From the NCBI GenBank assembly GCA_964578485.1, contig CAZODA010000021.1, forward strand, positions 1-54,459: DNA of 54,459 nt. The letters run 5' to 3'. The notes under the pieces were generated by a model. The model was not told the DNA's origin and ran no database searches. It saw only the letters and a list, made by a program, of their open reading frames with translations. Numbering within the stretch: position 1 is the stretch's first letter; each line of letters begins with the position of its first letter. The translations under genes were made by a program, and so were the position numbers. Origin of the DNA: CAZODA01 sp964578485 (GTDB lineage: Bacteria; Bacteroidota; Bacteroidia; Bacteroidales; Marinilabiliaceae). Shown here piece by piece: positions 25,000 through 34,539 of this stretch.

Positions 25000-26337
25000 A
25001 TGAATAAAACATTATTGATTCTCAAGAGAGAATACCTGACAAGAATCAGAAAGAAGAGCTTTATTATAATGACACTTTTAGGGCCTCTGATTTTTGCTGC
25101 TATGTTTGTTATACCCGTACTCTTAACTTCAATTGAAGATAAGGATGAGCGTCAAATTGCCATTATTGATCATACGGGCTTATATTATGAAAAAATTAAT
25201 GACACCGACCTTTTAAAGTTTCATTATCTTGCTGAAGAAGAGGAGTTTGAGTTAAAACGTGATTTTAAGTCCAAGGGTTATTATGCTTTTCTTCTTATTG
25301 AAGATAATCTATTGATAAGGCCGGAAGCAATAAGCTTATATTCAGATAAGCAAATTACTATAGAAATAAAGGAGCATATTTCACGCTCTCTGAGAGATTT
25401 TTTGCGTAGCGAAAAATTACTTTCCTATGAAATGGAAGGTCTTAGTACCATCATTTCAGAAATTGAAGCGCTAAGGGTTTCAATTCCAACAATAAGATTG
25501 GGCGATGATGGGAAAGAAAAGCATACCTCAACCGAATTTGCAATGGTCATAAGCATGATATTTGCTTTTATGACTTATATGTTTGTGTTTATTTATGGTA
25601 GTCAGGTGCTTCGCGGTGTTATGGAGGAAAAAACCAACCGTATTGTTGAGGTTATAATTTCATCTGTTAAGCCTTTTCAATTAATGTTGGGTAAAATTGG
25701 TGGCATTGCTCTGGTTGCACTTACTCAATTTTTTCTTTGGGTGGTTTTAACTTTAATAATTATTACTGCCCTTCAGTCCTTTGTTTTTTCAGATCCTGCA
25801 GTATCTACCGGCATTGAAAATGTAGCTGCTATAAATGGGCAGGTAGATATGGAAATGTTGGGCGGTTCAGATCTGAATATTATTAAGATTAAGGAGATTG
25901 TAAGCTCCATGAACCCCTTAAAGACCCTTTCACTTTTCTTGTTTTATTTTATCGGTGGTTATTTGTTGTATGCGGCTCTTTTTGCGGCCATAGGCTCAGC
26001 TATTGATAATGAAACCGATTCTCAGCAGTTTATGCTGCCTGTTACAATTCCAATAATTTTAGCACTATGGGTGGCCATGGTTGCATTTAGGAATCCGCAT
26101 AGTAGTTTGGTGTTTTGGTTTTCTATGATACCATTAACTTCTCCGGTTGTTATGATGGCAAGAATGCCTTTTGATGTACCGGGATGGGAAATTATTTTAT
26201 CCATGGTTTTGCTGATTTTGGGTTTTCTTTTTACTACCTGGTTTTCGGCAAGAATTTACAGAACAGGTATATTAATTTATGGAAAAAAGATTAGTTATAA
26301 AGAGCTTTGGAAATGGTTTCGTTATGCTGGCAGATAA
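25000..26337 (+). CDS. ABC-2 family permease (NatB-like)
   Basis: A 445-residue membrane protein. An N-terminal helix (about 22-43, FIIMTLLGPLIFAAMFVIPVLL) is followed by a periplasmic region of about 140 residues. A C-terminal block of at least five helices begins near 183 (FAMVISMIFAFMTYMFVFIYG) and includes LRGVMEEKTNRIVEVIISSVKP, the coupling motif of NatB-type permeases. It forms the membrane part of the exporter with the ATPase directly upstream, which it follows after one base. Confidence 0.9.
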   Translation: MNKTLLILKREYLTRIRKKSFIIMTLLGPLIFAAMFVIPVLLTSIEDKDERQIAIIDHTGLYYEKINDTDLLKFHYLAEEEEFELKRDFKSKGYYAFLLIEDNLLIRPEAISLYSDKQITIEIKEHISRSLRDFLRSEKLLSYEMEGLSTIISEIEALRVSIPTIRLGDDGKEKHTSTEFAMVISMIFAFMTYMFVFIYGSQVLRGVMEEKTNRIVEVIISSVKPFQLMLGKIGGIALVALTQFFLWVVLTLIIITALQSFVFSDPAVSTGIENVAAINGQVDMEMLGGSDLNIIKIKEIVSSMNPLKTLSLFLFYFIGGYLLYAALFAAIGSAIDNETDSQQFMLPVTIPIILALWVAMVAFRNPHSSLVFWFSMIPLTSPVVMMARMPFDVPGWEIILSMVLLILGFLFTTWFSARIYRTGILIYGKKISYKELWKWFRYAGR

Positions 26338-26503
26338 ACTATATGCCTGTTTTTGAGTTAAACTCATTCTATTTTTTATAACTTTGAGATATAATCCGGA
26401 TTTATCCGCATAGTTTATGGATATTGATAAATGTTTAACTGTCCGGAAGAGTTATTTTATTATATCTTAAAATAATTGGTTGAGAAGCATAAGTTAGTCA
26501 AAG

Positions 26504-27442
26504 ATGGAAAAAACTAGAGTTGCTATTATTGATTTGGGAACCAACACTTTTAACCTGCTTATTACCGAGGTTGTTGATAAAACTTATAATATTCTTACCG
26601 AATCCAAATATCCTGTAAAACTTGGTGAAGGGGGAATTCATAAATCAACAATTACACCTTTGGCTATGAAGCGTGGTGTGGAAGCTTTAACAGCTCATTT
26701 GATTTCCATTTCTGAATATCAGGTTGAAAGCATATTTTGTTTTGCTACATCTGCTATTCGTTCAGCAACAAATGGAGCTGAGTTTGTTAGGCGTGTACGA
26801 CAGGAATTGGGATTGACAATACGTGTGATTCCTGGTGATGAGGAGGCGCAAACAATCTTTGATGGAGTAAAGCAGGTCATTCCCTTATCTGACGGTTATG
26901 CACTGATTATTGATATTGGTGGTGGTAGCGTTGAATTTATAATTGCCAATAAAAATGGTATTATCTGGAAGGAAAGTTTTAATATTGGTATTGCCAGATT
27001 ATTGGAAAAATTTAATCCTTCTGATCCTATTAGTCCATCCGAAATAAAAGCTATTGAAAATCATCTTCAGAAAAAATTAGAACCCTTGCTTGCAATACGC
27101 AGGAAATATCCTATCTATAAGTTAGTTGGTTCATCAGGTTCGTTTGACACCTTGGCTTCTATGATAATTAAAAAAGAATATCCTTTATTGGATATGAACA
27201 AGATAACCACATTTAAAATGCACATTCCTTATTTGAAAAATGTGCATCAACAGCTTATTACTTTAAAGGCCGATGAACGCAGATTAATACCCGGAATGGA
27301 TCGTGACAGAATTGACAATATTGTTCCTGCAAGTATTATTGTTCAATGGGTTTTGAATAAGATAAAGCCATCAGAGGTTTGGCAGTGTTTCTTTTCTTTA
27401 AAGGAAGGAGCTATATTGCAAATTATAAATAGTGAATTTTAG
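26504..27442 (+). CDS. Ppx/GppA family phosphatase (exopolyphosphatase or pppGpp hydrolase)
   Basis: A 312-residue member of the ASKHA fold. It shows AIIDLGTNTFNLLI (phosphate 1), FATSAIRSATNG, VIPGDEEAQ with the catalytic Glu, and IIDIGGGSVEFI (phosphate 2). At 312 residues it has the two-domain core only, without the C-terminal HD-like part of E. coli GppA. It removes terminal phosphates from polyphosphate or converts pppGpp to ppGpp; sequence alone does not choose. No ppk gene is nearby. Confidence 0.9.
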   Translation: MEKTRVAIIDLGTNTFNLLITEVVDKTYNILTESKYPVKLGEGGIHKSTITPLAMKRGVEALTAHLISISEYQVESIFCFATSAIRSATNGAEFVRRVRQELGLTIRVIPGDEEAQTIFDGVKQVIPLSDGYALIIDIGGGSVEFIIANKNGIIWKESFNIGIARLLEKFNPSDPISPSEIKAIENHLQKKLEPLLAIRRKYPIYKLVGSSGSFDTLASMIIKKEYPLLDMNKITTFKMHIPYLKNVHQQLITLKADERRLIPGMDRDRIDNIVPASIIVQWVLNKIKPSEVWQCFFSLKEGAILQIINSEF

Positions 27443-27546
27443 TTTTTTCTTTCTTATTGGGCAGTTAAGCTGTTGATTAAACAATATTGTTGCTTGCAGC
27501 TCAATTAATTATATCTATGTCGGAGTATCTGACACAAAGAAGAGTT

Positions 27547-28710
27547 ATGTCAAAAATATTAGTAATAGACGATCAAAAAAGTATTAGAAATACTCTGAAA
27601 GAAATTTTGGAGTATGAAAAAAATGAAGTTGACCTTGCAGAAAATGGTCCTGAAGGTTTAAAGCTGTTTGAAAAGAATAAATATGATATTGTTCTTTGCG
27701 ATATAAAAATGCCCGATATGGATGGCATTGAAGTATTGCAAAAGATTATGGAGAAAAATCAAGAAATTCCTGTTATAATGATTTCAGGACATGCTAATAT
27801 TGATACAGCAGTTGATGCCATAAAAAAGGGGGCTTATGATTTTATTGAAAAACCATTAGATTTGAATCGTTTATTGGTTACTATCCGTAACGCTGTTGAA
27901 CGTAAGGATTTAGTAACCGAAACCAGAGTTTTGCGACGCCAGGTTAGTAAAACTTATGAAATGGTAGGTGAGTCGGCAGCTATTCGTCAGGTTAAGGATA
28001 TGATTGATAAAGTTGCTTCAACCGATGCACGTGTGTTGATAACCGGTAGTAATGGTACAGGAAAGGAACTTGTTGCCAGATGGCTTCACGAAAAAAGCAA
28101 TCGTGGTGGTCAGCCTTTTGTTGAGGTTAATTGTGCTGCCATACCTTCTGAGTTGATTGAGAGTGAGCTTTTTGGTCATGAAAAAGGAGCTTTTACCTCG
28201 GCAGTTCGGCAGAGAAAGGGTAAATTTGAGCAGGCACATACAGGCACCATTTTTTTGGATGAAATAGGGGATATGAGTTTAGCTGCTCAAGCAAAGGTTT
28301 TGCGCGCTCTTCAGGAAAATGTAATTTCGCGCGTTGGTAGTGATGCCGACATTAAAGTTGATGTCAGAGTTTTGGCAGCTACCAATAAAAATCTTCAGGA
28401 GGAGATTAAAAATGGGACTTTTAGGGAAGATTTGTATCATCGCTTAAGTGTTATAATCATTCATGTGCCATCTTTAAAAGAAAGGAAAGATGATATTCCT
28501 TTACTTACTGAGCATTTTAAAAATTTACTTCAGGAAGAATTGGGTCTGTTAAATCGTGATTTTGATGACTCTGCCATTAAGGCTTTACAGGAAATGTCGT
28601 GGACGGGTAATATTCGGGAATTCAGAAATGTGATAGAGCGTTTAATGATCCTATGTAATGGCACTATTACTGCCAAGGAAGTTAAGGCGTATGCTACGCC
28701 ACTTTGGTAA
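27547..28710 (+). CDS. NtrC-type sigma54-dependent response regulator lacking the Fis HTH
   Basis: The start is set at the ATG 27547 (MSKILVIDDQK), giving 387 residues; the longer frame adds 20 residues unlike any receiver domain. The receiver domain (1-120) has the phospho-acceptor Asp52 in CDIKMPDMDG. The AAA+ domain (about 140-370) has Walker A GSNGTGKE (167-174), GAFTSA (214-219) in place of GAFTGA, Walker B TIFLDEIGDM and WTGNIREFRNVIERL. The protein ends 16 residues later, so there is no room for the usual DNA-binding HTH. No histidine kinase gene is nearby. It may activate sigma54 RNA polymerase from solution or through another protein. Confidence 0.9.
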   Translation: MSKILVIDDQKSIRNTLKEILEYEKNEVDLAENGPEGLKLFEKNKYDIVLCDIKMPDMDGIEVLQKIMEKNQEIPVIMISGHANIDTAVDAIKKGAYDFIEKPLDLNRLLVTIRNAVERKDLVTETRVLRRQVSKTYEMVGESAAIRQVKDMIDKVASTDARVLITGSNGTGKELVARWLHEKSNRGGQPFVEVNCAAIPSELIESELFGHEKGAFTSAVRQRKGKFEQAHTGTIFLDEIGDMSLAAQAKVLRALQENVISRVGSDADIKVDVRVLAATNKNLQEEIKNGTFREDLYHRLSVIIIHVPSLKERKDDIPLLTEHFKNLLQEELGLLNRDFDDSAIKALQEMSWTGNIREFRNVIERLMILCNGTITAKEVKAYATPLW

Positions 28711-28754
28711 TAATATTTATTGTTTCTGCTTTTTTTCATCCAAAATATAGTGCA

Positions 28755-29303
28755 ATGAAACAAGCTTTTTTATTTAATTTCGATTTGTCCGGGAGTGGAG
28801 AGGCTACTTTTTTCATCGAATTTGGAGGGAAAAGCTTAGCTTTTAATGCCAGTAATGTTTGTAACCCGGTTGCTGATCTTTTAAAATCAATGCTTAGCAT
28901 CATTCAGGAGCCATCCCATTTGTGGGGCGAGGAGAATAGTGCTGTTATAGAGTGGTATTATGGAGACTATGCATTCACCTTTGAATTATCGTCTCCCGAT
29001 GGTAAAAAGATTAAATTCAGATTAAGTAAAAAAGCTTCAATATTTGAAAATAGTGAAGTATCTGAAGATTCGTTGGAGGGCAGCATGGATTTACAAGAGT
29101 TTATTTATGTAATAATTTTTGAGTTTGATTCTTTTATTAAGCGAACGGGCTTACTTAATTATATGCAATTATGGCAGAAAGACGAATTCCCTTTAACTTA
29201 TTTTCTTAGTTTGAAAAAGTACTTAATTCAATGGAAAAAATGGTCAATCTCTCAAGAAGAGGCTGATATTCTTGAAAGTGAATTTATGATGGTTCTTAGT
29301 TAA
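28755..29303 (+). CDS. Unknown protein encoded directly before hydF
   Basis: Starting at ATG 28755 (MKQAFLFNFDLSG), 182 residues; an upstream in-frame start would overlap the response regulator stop. I do not recognise the family. It has no signal peptide, membrane segment or cysteine motif, is acidic, and contains a Trp/Tyr-rich middle (AVIEWYYGDYAFTFEL). It ends 11 bases before hydF, so it is probably cotranslated with it. A link to hydrogenase maturation is inference from position only. Confidence 0.75.
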   Translation: MKQAFLFNFDLSGSGEATFFIEFGGKSLAFNASNVCNPVADLLKSMLSIIQEPSHLWGEENSAVIEWYYGDYAFTFELSSPDGKKIKFRLSKKASIFENSEVSEDSLEGSMDLQEFIYVIIFEFDSFIKRTGLLNYMQLWQKDEFPLTYFLSLKKYLIQWKKWSISQEEADILESEFMMVLS

Positions 29304-29314
29304 ATAATTGAAGG

Positions 29315-30511
29315 ATGGAGCGCGGACGAAAACCTCATATTGCTTTTTTTGGCAGACGTAACAATGGGAAAAGCACTATAATTAATTCTATAACCCATCA
29401 GGATATTGCTATTGTTTCTTCTATACCCGGAACTACTACCGATCCGGTTAAAAAATCCATGGAAATTCCCGGATTAGGTGCTGCCGTTTTAATTGATACT
29501 GCCGGTATCGATGACCATGGTGCTTTGGGTAAAAAGCGGATAGATAAGAGTATCAAGTTGTTAGATCAGATTGATCTCGCTGTTCTGATTGTTGTAAATA
29601 ATGAATTTGGTGAATCTGAATTGCAGCTTATAAATAAATTTAAGTTGAAAGCCCTTCCTTTTATAGTCATTCATAACAAAAGAGACCTCAAGCCCGCTAA
29701 AACTTCCACTAAGGAAGAGTATTTAAAATCAGGAGCTTTATTCTTTATTGAATATGCTATTGGTGAGGATACAAATAATCTTAACCTTGCCATAAGGGAT
29801 TCAATACCTGCACGGATCTCTGATCATCCGGGTTTATTGGGTGGTTTGATACAAGCTAATGATGTGGTTATGCTGATAATCCCAATAGATGAGGGGGCCC
29901 CGCAGGGTAGATTAATACTCCCGCAGGTTCAGACTATAAGAGACATACTTGATAATAATGCTGTTAGTATTATGATGAAAGACAGTGAAGTTGAAAATTT
30001 CCTCAATAGTACCGCTGTCAGGCCAAAACTTGCAATCACGGACAGTCAGTTATTTGATAAAATTGGCAAGCTTATACCTGAAGACATAATGCTTACAAGT
30101 TTTAGTATTTTATTGGCTCGTTTCAGGGGCAATTTTGACTTATATAAAAAGGGCACTCCTGTAATAGATAAATTAAAGGATGGAGATAATATTTTAATTT
30201 TGGAATCATGTACTCACCATGCTGCTTGTGATGATATTGGTCGCGTTAAAATCCCTTCTCTTCTTAAAAAACACTCAGGCAGTTCTCTTCATTTTGATGT
30301 TGTTGCAGGCTTTGACAATATCCCGCGTCCATTACATAATTATGCACTTGTTATTCAGTGTGGTGGCTGCATGATAACTCGACAACAATTGCATAAGCGA
30401 TTGCAAGCTGCTGTTGACGCAAACATACCTGTTACCAATTATGGAATGGCAATAGCATGGGTGAATGGCATTTATAATAGGGCAATGGAACCTTTTTCAG
30501 TTTTTGCCTAA
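29315..30511 (+). CDS. hydF: [FeFe]-hydrogenase maturation GTPase HydF
   Basis: A 398-residue HydF. The N-terminal GTPase domain has the P-loop GRRNNGKST (about 13-21), PGTTTDPV, the DTAG switch II and NKRD. A middle dimerisation domain follows (VMLIIPIDEGAPQGRLILPQVQTIRDILD). The C-terminal cluster domain carries the conserved C-x-H-x47-C-x2-C set: Cys299, His301, Cys349 and Cys352 (CTHHAAC and CGGCM). HydF carries the [2Fe] subcluster built by HydE and HydG to the hydrogenase apo-enzyme, so the genome should encode those two and an [FeFe]-hydrogenase. None of them is in this window. Confidence 0.95.
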   Translation: MERGRKPHIAFFGRRNNGKSTIINSITHQDIAIVSSIPGTTTDPVKKSMEIPGLGAAVLIDTAGIDDHGALGKKRIDKSIKLLDQIDLAVLIVVNNEFGESELQLINKFKLKALPFIVIHNKRDLKPAKTSTKEEYLKSGALFFIEYAIGEDTNNLNLAIRDSIPARISDHPGLLGGLIQANDVVMLIIPIDEGAPQGRLILPQVQTIRDILDNNAVSIMMKDSEVENFLNSTAVRPKLAITDSQLFDKIGKLIPEDIMLTSFSILLARFRGNFDLYKKGTPVIDKLKDGDNILILESCTHHAACDDIGRVKIPSLLKKHSGSSLHFDVVAGFDNIPRPLHNYALVIQCGGCMITRQQLHKRLQAAVDANIPVTNYGMAIAWVNGIYNRAMEPFSVFA

Positions 30512-30517
30512 AGGTTT

Positions 30518-31771
30518 TTAATTAGTTCCTCTTATTAAATGAAGCGGCCCCGATAATTTATGTTTTTCCTCAGGGAGATAACCGCGGGCTTCAATAAAAT
30601 AGAAATAAACTCCGGGAGCTCCTATACTTCCTTCCACCTTTCCATCCCAACCTTTTGCCGGATCAGAGCTTTGAAATACTTTTTTGCCCCATCTGTTATA
30701 AATAACCATACTGAATTGTTGTAATGAGCGGAATACTACTTTAAACTCATCATTAATTCCATCTCCATTAGGAGTAAAAGTGTTAGGGGCTTCAACCATT
30801 GATTCCATTATTGTTACAAGCATAGGATTTTCCATCTGGTGATAGCAACCTGAGTCCCTATTATAAACTTTGAGGTTAACTGTGTCTGTACCAAGAGAAG
30901 TGAATACATGAAAGGGATTTTGATCAGAAGATAAGTTGCCTCTTCCAAATCTCCATTCCCATGAAGTGACATTTCCCTTGCTTTCATCATTAAATCTTAT
31001 TTCAATAGGAGCTGAACCGGCAGAGACAACAGTTTCGCCGGCACTATGCTCTTCATTGTCAACTTCATCTTTAATTATTTCTGCTTTATAGCCGGCTTTA
31101 ACAGCCATAGCAGTGTAATTTAACTCTGCAAAATAGTTGTGTTTTAAAATTTCAGATAAAACATCAACTTTAAAAATGGTGTTTTCAATGGGAGCCTCCA
31201 TTTTGGATAACTGACCCTGAGCAAGCTCAATTTCAGTATCCGCGGTCCAGTTAAATGAGATTTTATAATCCACATAATCAGGGCTTCCGGTTTCAGGGTG
31301 ATAATAAATTAGTGGTACAGTATCAATTTCAGCCAATAAATGAAGTGAAAAACAATCCTGAAATTCTATATCTATTGATGTATTTGTAATTTTTGGTTCA
31401 AAAACCCAACAATGAAGAAGCTCATCATCTTGGTCGCTGTCTTTTATGATTTTAAGCCTGTAACCGCCCTGTTCATTTACTATTAGTGTTGCAGAATTTC
31501 CGTTTTGTATCAGAAAGGGATAGTCCCATTGCTTGGTATCAACATTATATGACGACCATTCAAAAGTATAATTGCTTTCTGCAGATTCACTTTCATAACG
31601 TAAAGCTACATTTTGTAAATTATCGAACAAAAAAATTGGATCTGATGGAAGATATGATGTTGGAATGGTTAAAGTACCTGCAGGAGCTAATATTTGTGCC
31701 TGAGAATCAAGCACTGAAACAAAAAAAATAAATATGATGAATAATATCGTTCGTCTTATTACTTGTAACAT
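30518..31771 (-). CDS. Secreted PKD-domain protein with gliding-type (type B) T9SS sorting domain
   Basis: I choose the ATG at 31771 (417 residues), because a TAnnTTTG box lies just upstream and the signal peptide (IRRTILFIIFIFFVSVL ... SQAQ) then begins properly. The N-terminal part (about 30-210) is an unrecognised beta-rich region. A PKD domain follows (about 245-315, IEIRFNDESKGNVTSWEWRFG). The last 90 residues are the gliding motility-associated C-terminal domain, type B sorting signal: PNTFTPNGDGINDEF, IYNRWGKKVFQ, GWDG and GVYFYFIEARG. It should be exported by T9SS to the cell surface. It faces hydF head-on with six bases between stops. Confidence 0.9.
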   Translation of the reverse strand: MLQVIRRTILFIIFIFFVSVLDSQAQILAPAGTLTIPTSYLPSDPIFLFDNLQNVALRYESESAESNYTFEWSSYNVDTKQWDYPFLIQNGNSATLIVNEQGGYRLKIIKDSDQDDELLHCWVFEPKITNTSIDIEFQDCFSLHLLAEIDTVPLIYYHPETGSPDYVDYKISFNWTADTEIELAQGQLSKMEAPIENTIFKVDVLSEILKHNYFAELNYTAMAVKAGYKAEIIKDEVDNEEHSAGETVVSAGSAPIEIRFNDESKGNVTSWEWRFGRGNLSSDQNPFHVFTSLGTDTVNLKVYNRDSGCYHQMENPMLVTIMESMVEAPNTFTPNGDGINDEFKVVFRSLQQFSMVIYNRWGKKVFQSSDPAKGWDGKVEGSIGAPGVYFYFIEARGYLPEEKHKLSGPLHLIRGTN

Positions 31772-31797
31772 AGAAAATTCTATAAATTTTAGTTTTG

Positions 31798-31805
31798 CAA
31801 AAATA
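31798..31805 (-). promoter_or_regulatory. -7 box of the PKD/T9SS protein gene
   Basis: On the minus strand TATTTTTG matches TAnnTTTG exactly, 26 bases before the ATG at 31771. It lies inside the longer open frame and so argues for the shorter start. Confidence 0.55.
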
Positions 31806-31932
31806 CAACTTTTGGTTTTGATTATTAATTGATTCAGCAATTATTACTGTTTTTATAAAAGCTATATTTAAATTTCCTTTTATTGTTATAATTATTTAAA
31901 CGAATTAAAAACAAAATAATTGTTTTTAGTTT

Positions 31933-31965
31933 TTTGCGATATGATTTCTTAATTTTCTATTTTTG
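31933..31965 (+). promoter_or_regulatory. Bacteroidota sigma70-type promoter of the UvrD-like helicase gene
   Basis: TTTG at 31933-31936, a 21-base spacer, and TATTTTTG at 31958-31965 make a full -33/-7 pair. Transcription would begin near 31972, leaving a leader of about 90 bases to the GTG start at 32060. Confidence 0.65.
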
Positions 31966-32059
31966 TTTAAATTAATCACATTTCATTGATTTAATTTTTA
32001 ACCTTTGCTAAGAGGCAAGTTCTATTACTTTCTTTCATTTTTAAACGTTTTATAGTATT

Positions 32060-34351
32060 GTGCAAGATTATTTGAAGCAACTAAATCCTGTTCAAAAAGA
32101 AGCTGTTATATCAACAGAGGGGCCTTCATTAGTTATAGCCGGTGCCGGTTCCGGAAAAACACGTGTATTAACTTATCGGATAGCTCATTTGTTGGCAACA
32201 GGAGCTCCCCCTTCAAAAATATTGGCACTGACTTTTACTAATAAAGCAGCCAGAGAAATGAAACAGCGTATTGGCTTGATTGTTGGTAACGATGTAAGTC
32301 AAAGGCTTTGGATGGGAACCTTCCATTCAATATTTGCCAGGATTTTACGTATTGAATCAAAATATCTTAACTATAGCTCAAATTTCTCTATTTATGATAC
32401 TGCCGATTCTAAAAGTCTGATAAAATCAATCCTTAATGAGATGAAGATCAATTCTAAGGATTATAGACTTAACTTAGTTTTGTCACGTATATCATCAGCT
32501 AAGAACGATCTTGTATTGCCCGGAGCTTATTCTGTTGATCATAGGCGGTTGACAAACGATAAATATTTAAAAGTTCCATTGATTTATGAGATTTATCAAA
32601 GATATATTAAGGCTTGCAGGCAGGCTGATGCTATGGACTTTGATGACCTTCTGTTAAATACCAACTTGTTGTTCCGAGATTTCCCCGAAGTGCTCGCAAA
32701 ATATCAGTCCGCTTTTAATTATATTCTTGTTGATGAATATCAGGATACAAATTTCGCACAATATTTAATTATTAACAATTTGGCAAGTAAGCATCAAAAT
32801 ATTTGTGTTGTTGGTGATGATGCTCAAAGCATTTATAGCTTCAGAGGGGCCAAAATTGAGAATATCCTTAACTTCCGTAATGCTTATCCCGGCTATAAAC
32901 TATTTAAGCTTGAAGAGAATTATCGTTCTACTCAAACTATTGTAAATGCAGCTAATAGTGTTATATCCAATAATAAAAAGCAGATTAGTAAAAGGATTTA
33001 TTCACGAAAAGATGAAGGAGAAAAAATCAGAATTTTTTCTGCTATCTCTGATATGGAGGAAGGCTTAATTGTTGTAAATGATCTTGTTGCTAAGCAATTA
33101 GCAAGTCGTTCTTCATATGATGAATTTGCTGTTTTATATCGTACCAATGCGCAATCGAGAATAATTGAGGAGGCTCTTCGAAAGAGAAATGTCCCTTATC
33201 GCATTTATGGTGGTTTATCATTTTATCAGCGTAAGGAGATCAAAGATTTGTTGGCATATATGCGTCTTTCTGTCAATGCAAAAGATGGTGAAGCATTAAA
33301 GCGCATTATTAATTATCCTGCACGTGGTATTGGTAAAGTAACTCTTGCTAAGCTTGAGCATTTTGCCGCTTCAAATGATGTTTCTATTTGGGAGATATTA
33401 ACTCATCCTAATTTGTCAAAGGCGGGTTTTAATTCCGGCACTTTACGTAGGTTGCAAGAATTTACTACGCTCATAAGTAGTTTTCAGACCTTAGTTGAAA
33501 ACATGGATGCTTATGATCTTGCAATTGAAATAGCAGGTCGTAGTGGATTGTTAAAGGAATTCCATCAAGATCAAAGTCATGAGGGGCGTACACGTATTGA
33601 AAATATTGATGAATTATTGAACGGTGTTAAAGAGTTTACTGAGCTTAAAATGGAGGCCGGTGAGCCGGCCGCTTTGTCTCATTTTTTAGAGGAAGTATCC
33701 CTGCTTACCGATCAAGATCAACAGCAGTCTGATGATATTGAAAAGGTAACTTTAATGACTATTCATTCGGCTAAAGGGCTTGAATTTCCTTATGTATATG
33801 TTGTTGGAGTTGAGGAAGAACTGTTTCCTTCGTCAATGTCCTCAGGTTCTGAAGCAGAACTCGAAGAAGAACGGCGTTTATTTTATGTTGCTTTAACAAG
33901 GGCCGAGCGTGAGGTGACACTTTCTTATGCCCGAAACAGATATCGTTATGGTTCAATGACTTTTTCCGGTCCAAGTCGCTTCCTTAGAGAAATAGATGAT
34001 CAGTACATTTCATCTGAATCGTTAATGCTGAGTAAACTTGATCGCTATAGTAAAGTAGGTCAGCAGAATATGGATAAAGCTTTTAAATTTGTACCTCGTG
34101 AATCAATAAGCCGAAAACCATCTTTTAATTTTAAAAACCGTGAAAAATCTGCTGAATCATATGAACAAAAGCCCTCAGTAGATATACCGGAGCTTAAAAT
34201 AGGGGCTCTTGTTGAACACCGACGCTTTGGAGTGGGAAAGGTCTTGAGTCTTGAAGGAAATGCTCCAAATACTAAAGCAAGAGTTGATTTTAACAATGCA
34301 GGAGAAAAACAATTATTGTTAAAGTTTGCCAAACTGAAAATATTGAGTTAA
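32060..34351 (+). CDS. UvrD/PcrA-type superfamily 1 DNA helicase
   Basis: A 763-residue SF1A helicase with a GTG start at 32060 (MQDYLKQLNPVQKEAV). Motifs in order: Q motif LNPVQ, Walker A GAGSGKTR (about 28-35), motif Ia LALTFTNKAAREMK, motif II VDEYQDTN, motif III GDDAQSIYSFRGA, motif IV YRTNAQSR, motif V TIHSAKGLEFPYVYVVG and motif VI VALTRAERE. The C-terminal 60 residues (GALVEHRRFGVGKVLSLEG) are the Tudor-like domain of PcrA/UvrD that contacts RNA polymerase. It unwinds DNA 3' to 5' in repair and replication restart. Confidence 0.94.
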   Translation: MQDYLKQLNPVQKEAVISTEGPSLVIAGAGSGKTRVLTYRIAHLLATGAPPSKILALTFTNKAAREMKQRIGLIVGNDVSQRLWMGTFHSIFARILRIESKYLNYSSNFSIYDTADSKSLIKSILNEMKINSKDYRLNLVLSRISSAKNDLVLPGAYSVDHRRLTNDKYLKVPLIYEIYQRYIKACRQADAMDFDDLLLNTNLLFRDFPEVLAKYQSAFNYILVDEYQDTNFAQYLIINNLASKHQNICVVGDDAQSIYSFRGAKIENILNFRNAYPGYKLFKLEENYRSTQTIVNAANSVISNNKKQISKRIYSRKDEGEKIRIFSAISDMEEGLIVVNDLVAKQLASRSSYDEFAVLYRTNAQSRIIEEALRKRNVPYRIYGGLSFYQRKEIKDLLAYMRLSVNAKDGEALKRIINYPARGIGKVTLAKLEHFAASNDVSIWEILTHPNLSKAGFNSGTLRRLQEFTTLISSFQTLVENMDAYDLAIEIAGRSGLLKEFHQDQSHEGRTRIENIDELLNGVKEFTELKMEAGEPAALSHFLEEVSLLTDQDQQQSDDIEKVTLMTIHSAKGLEFPYVYVVGVEEELFPSSMSSGSEAELEEERRLFYVALTRAEREVTLSYARNRYRYGSMTFSGPSRFLREIDDQYISSESLMLSKLDRYSKVGQQNMDKAFKFVPRESISRKPSFNFKNREKSAESYEQKPSVDIPELKIGALVEHRRFGVGKVLSLEGNAPNTKARVDFNNAGEKQLLLKFAKLKILS

Positions 34352-34539
34352 TTTTGACCAATCTCTTATCTTGACTGTAATAGAGTTATAGAAGACAAAA
34401 GTTAGTTTTTAGTACAAGCATTTAGTTTTTAACTTATAATTGCAGCAGATAGTCAATTCGGGTCAAAAATTTCTTCATAATAAATTATTGAATCCTTCAT
34501 TACGAATACAATTATTAAGATATCATATAACTATTATTA

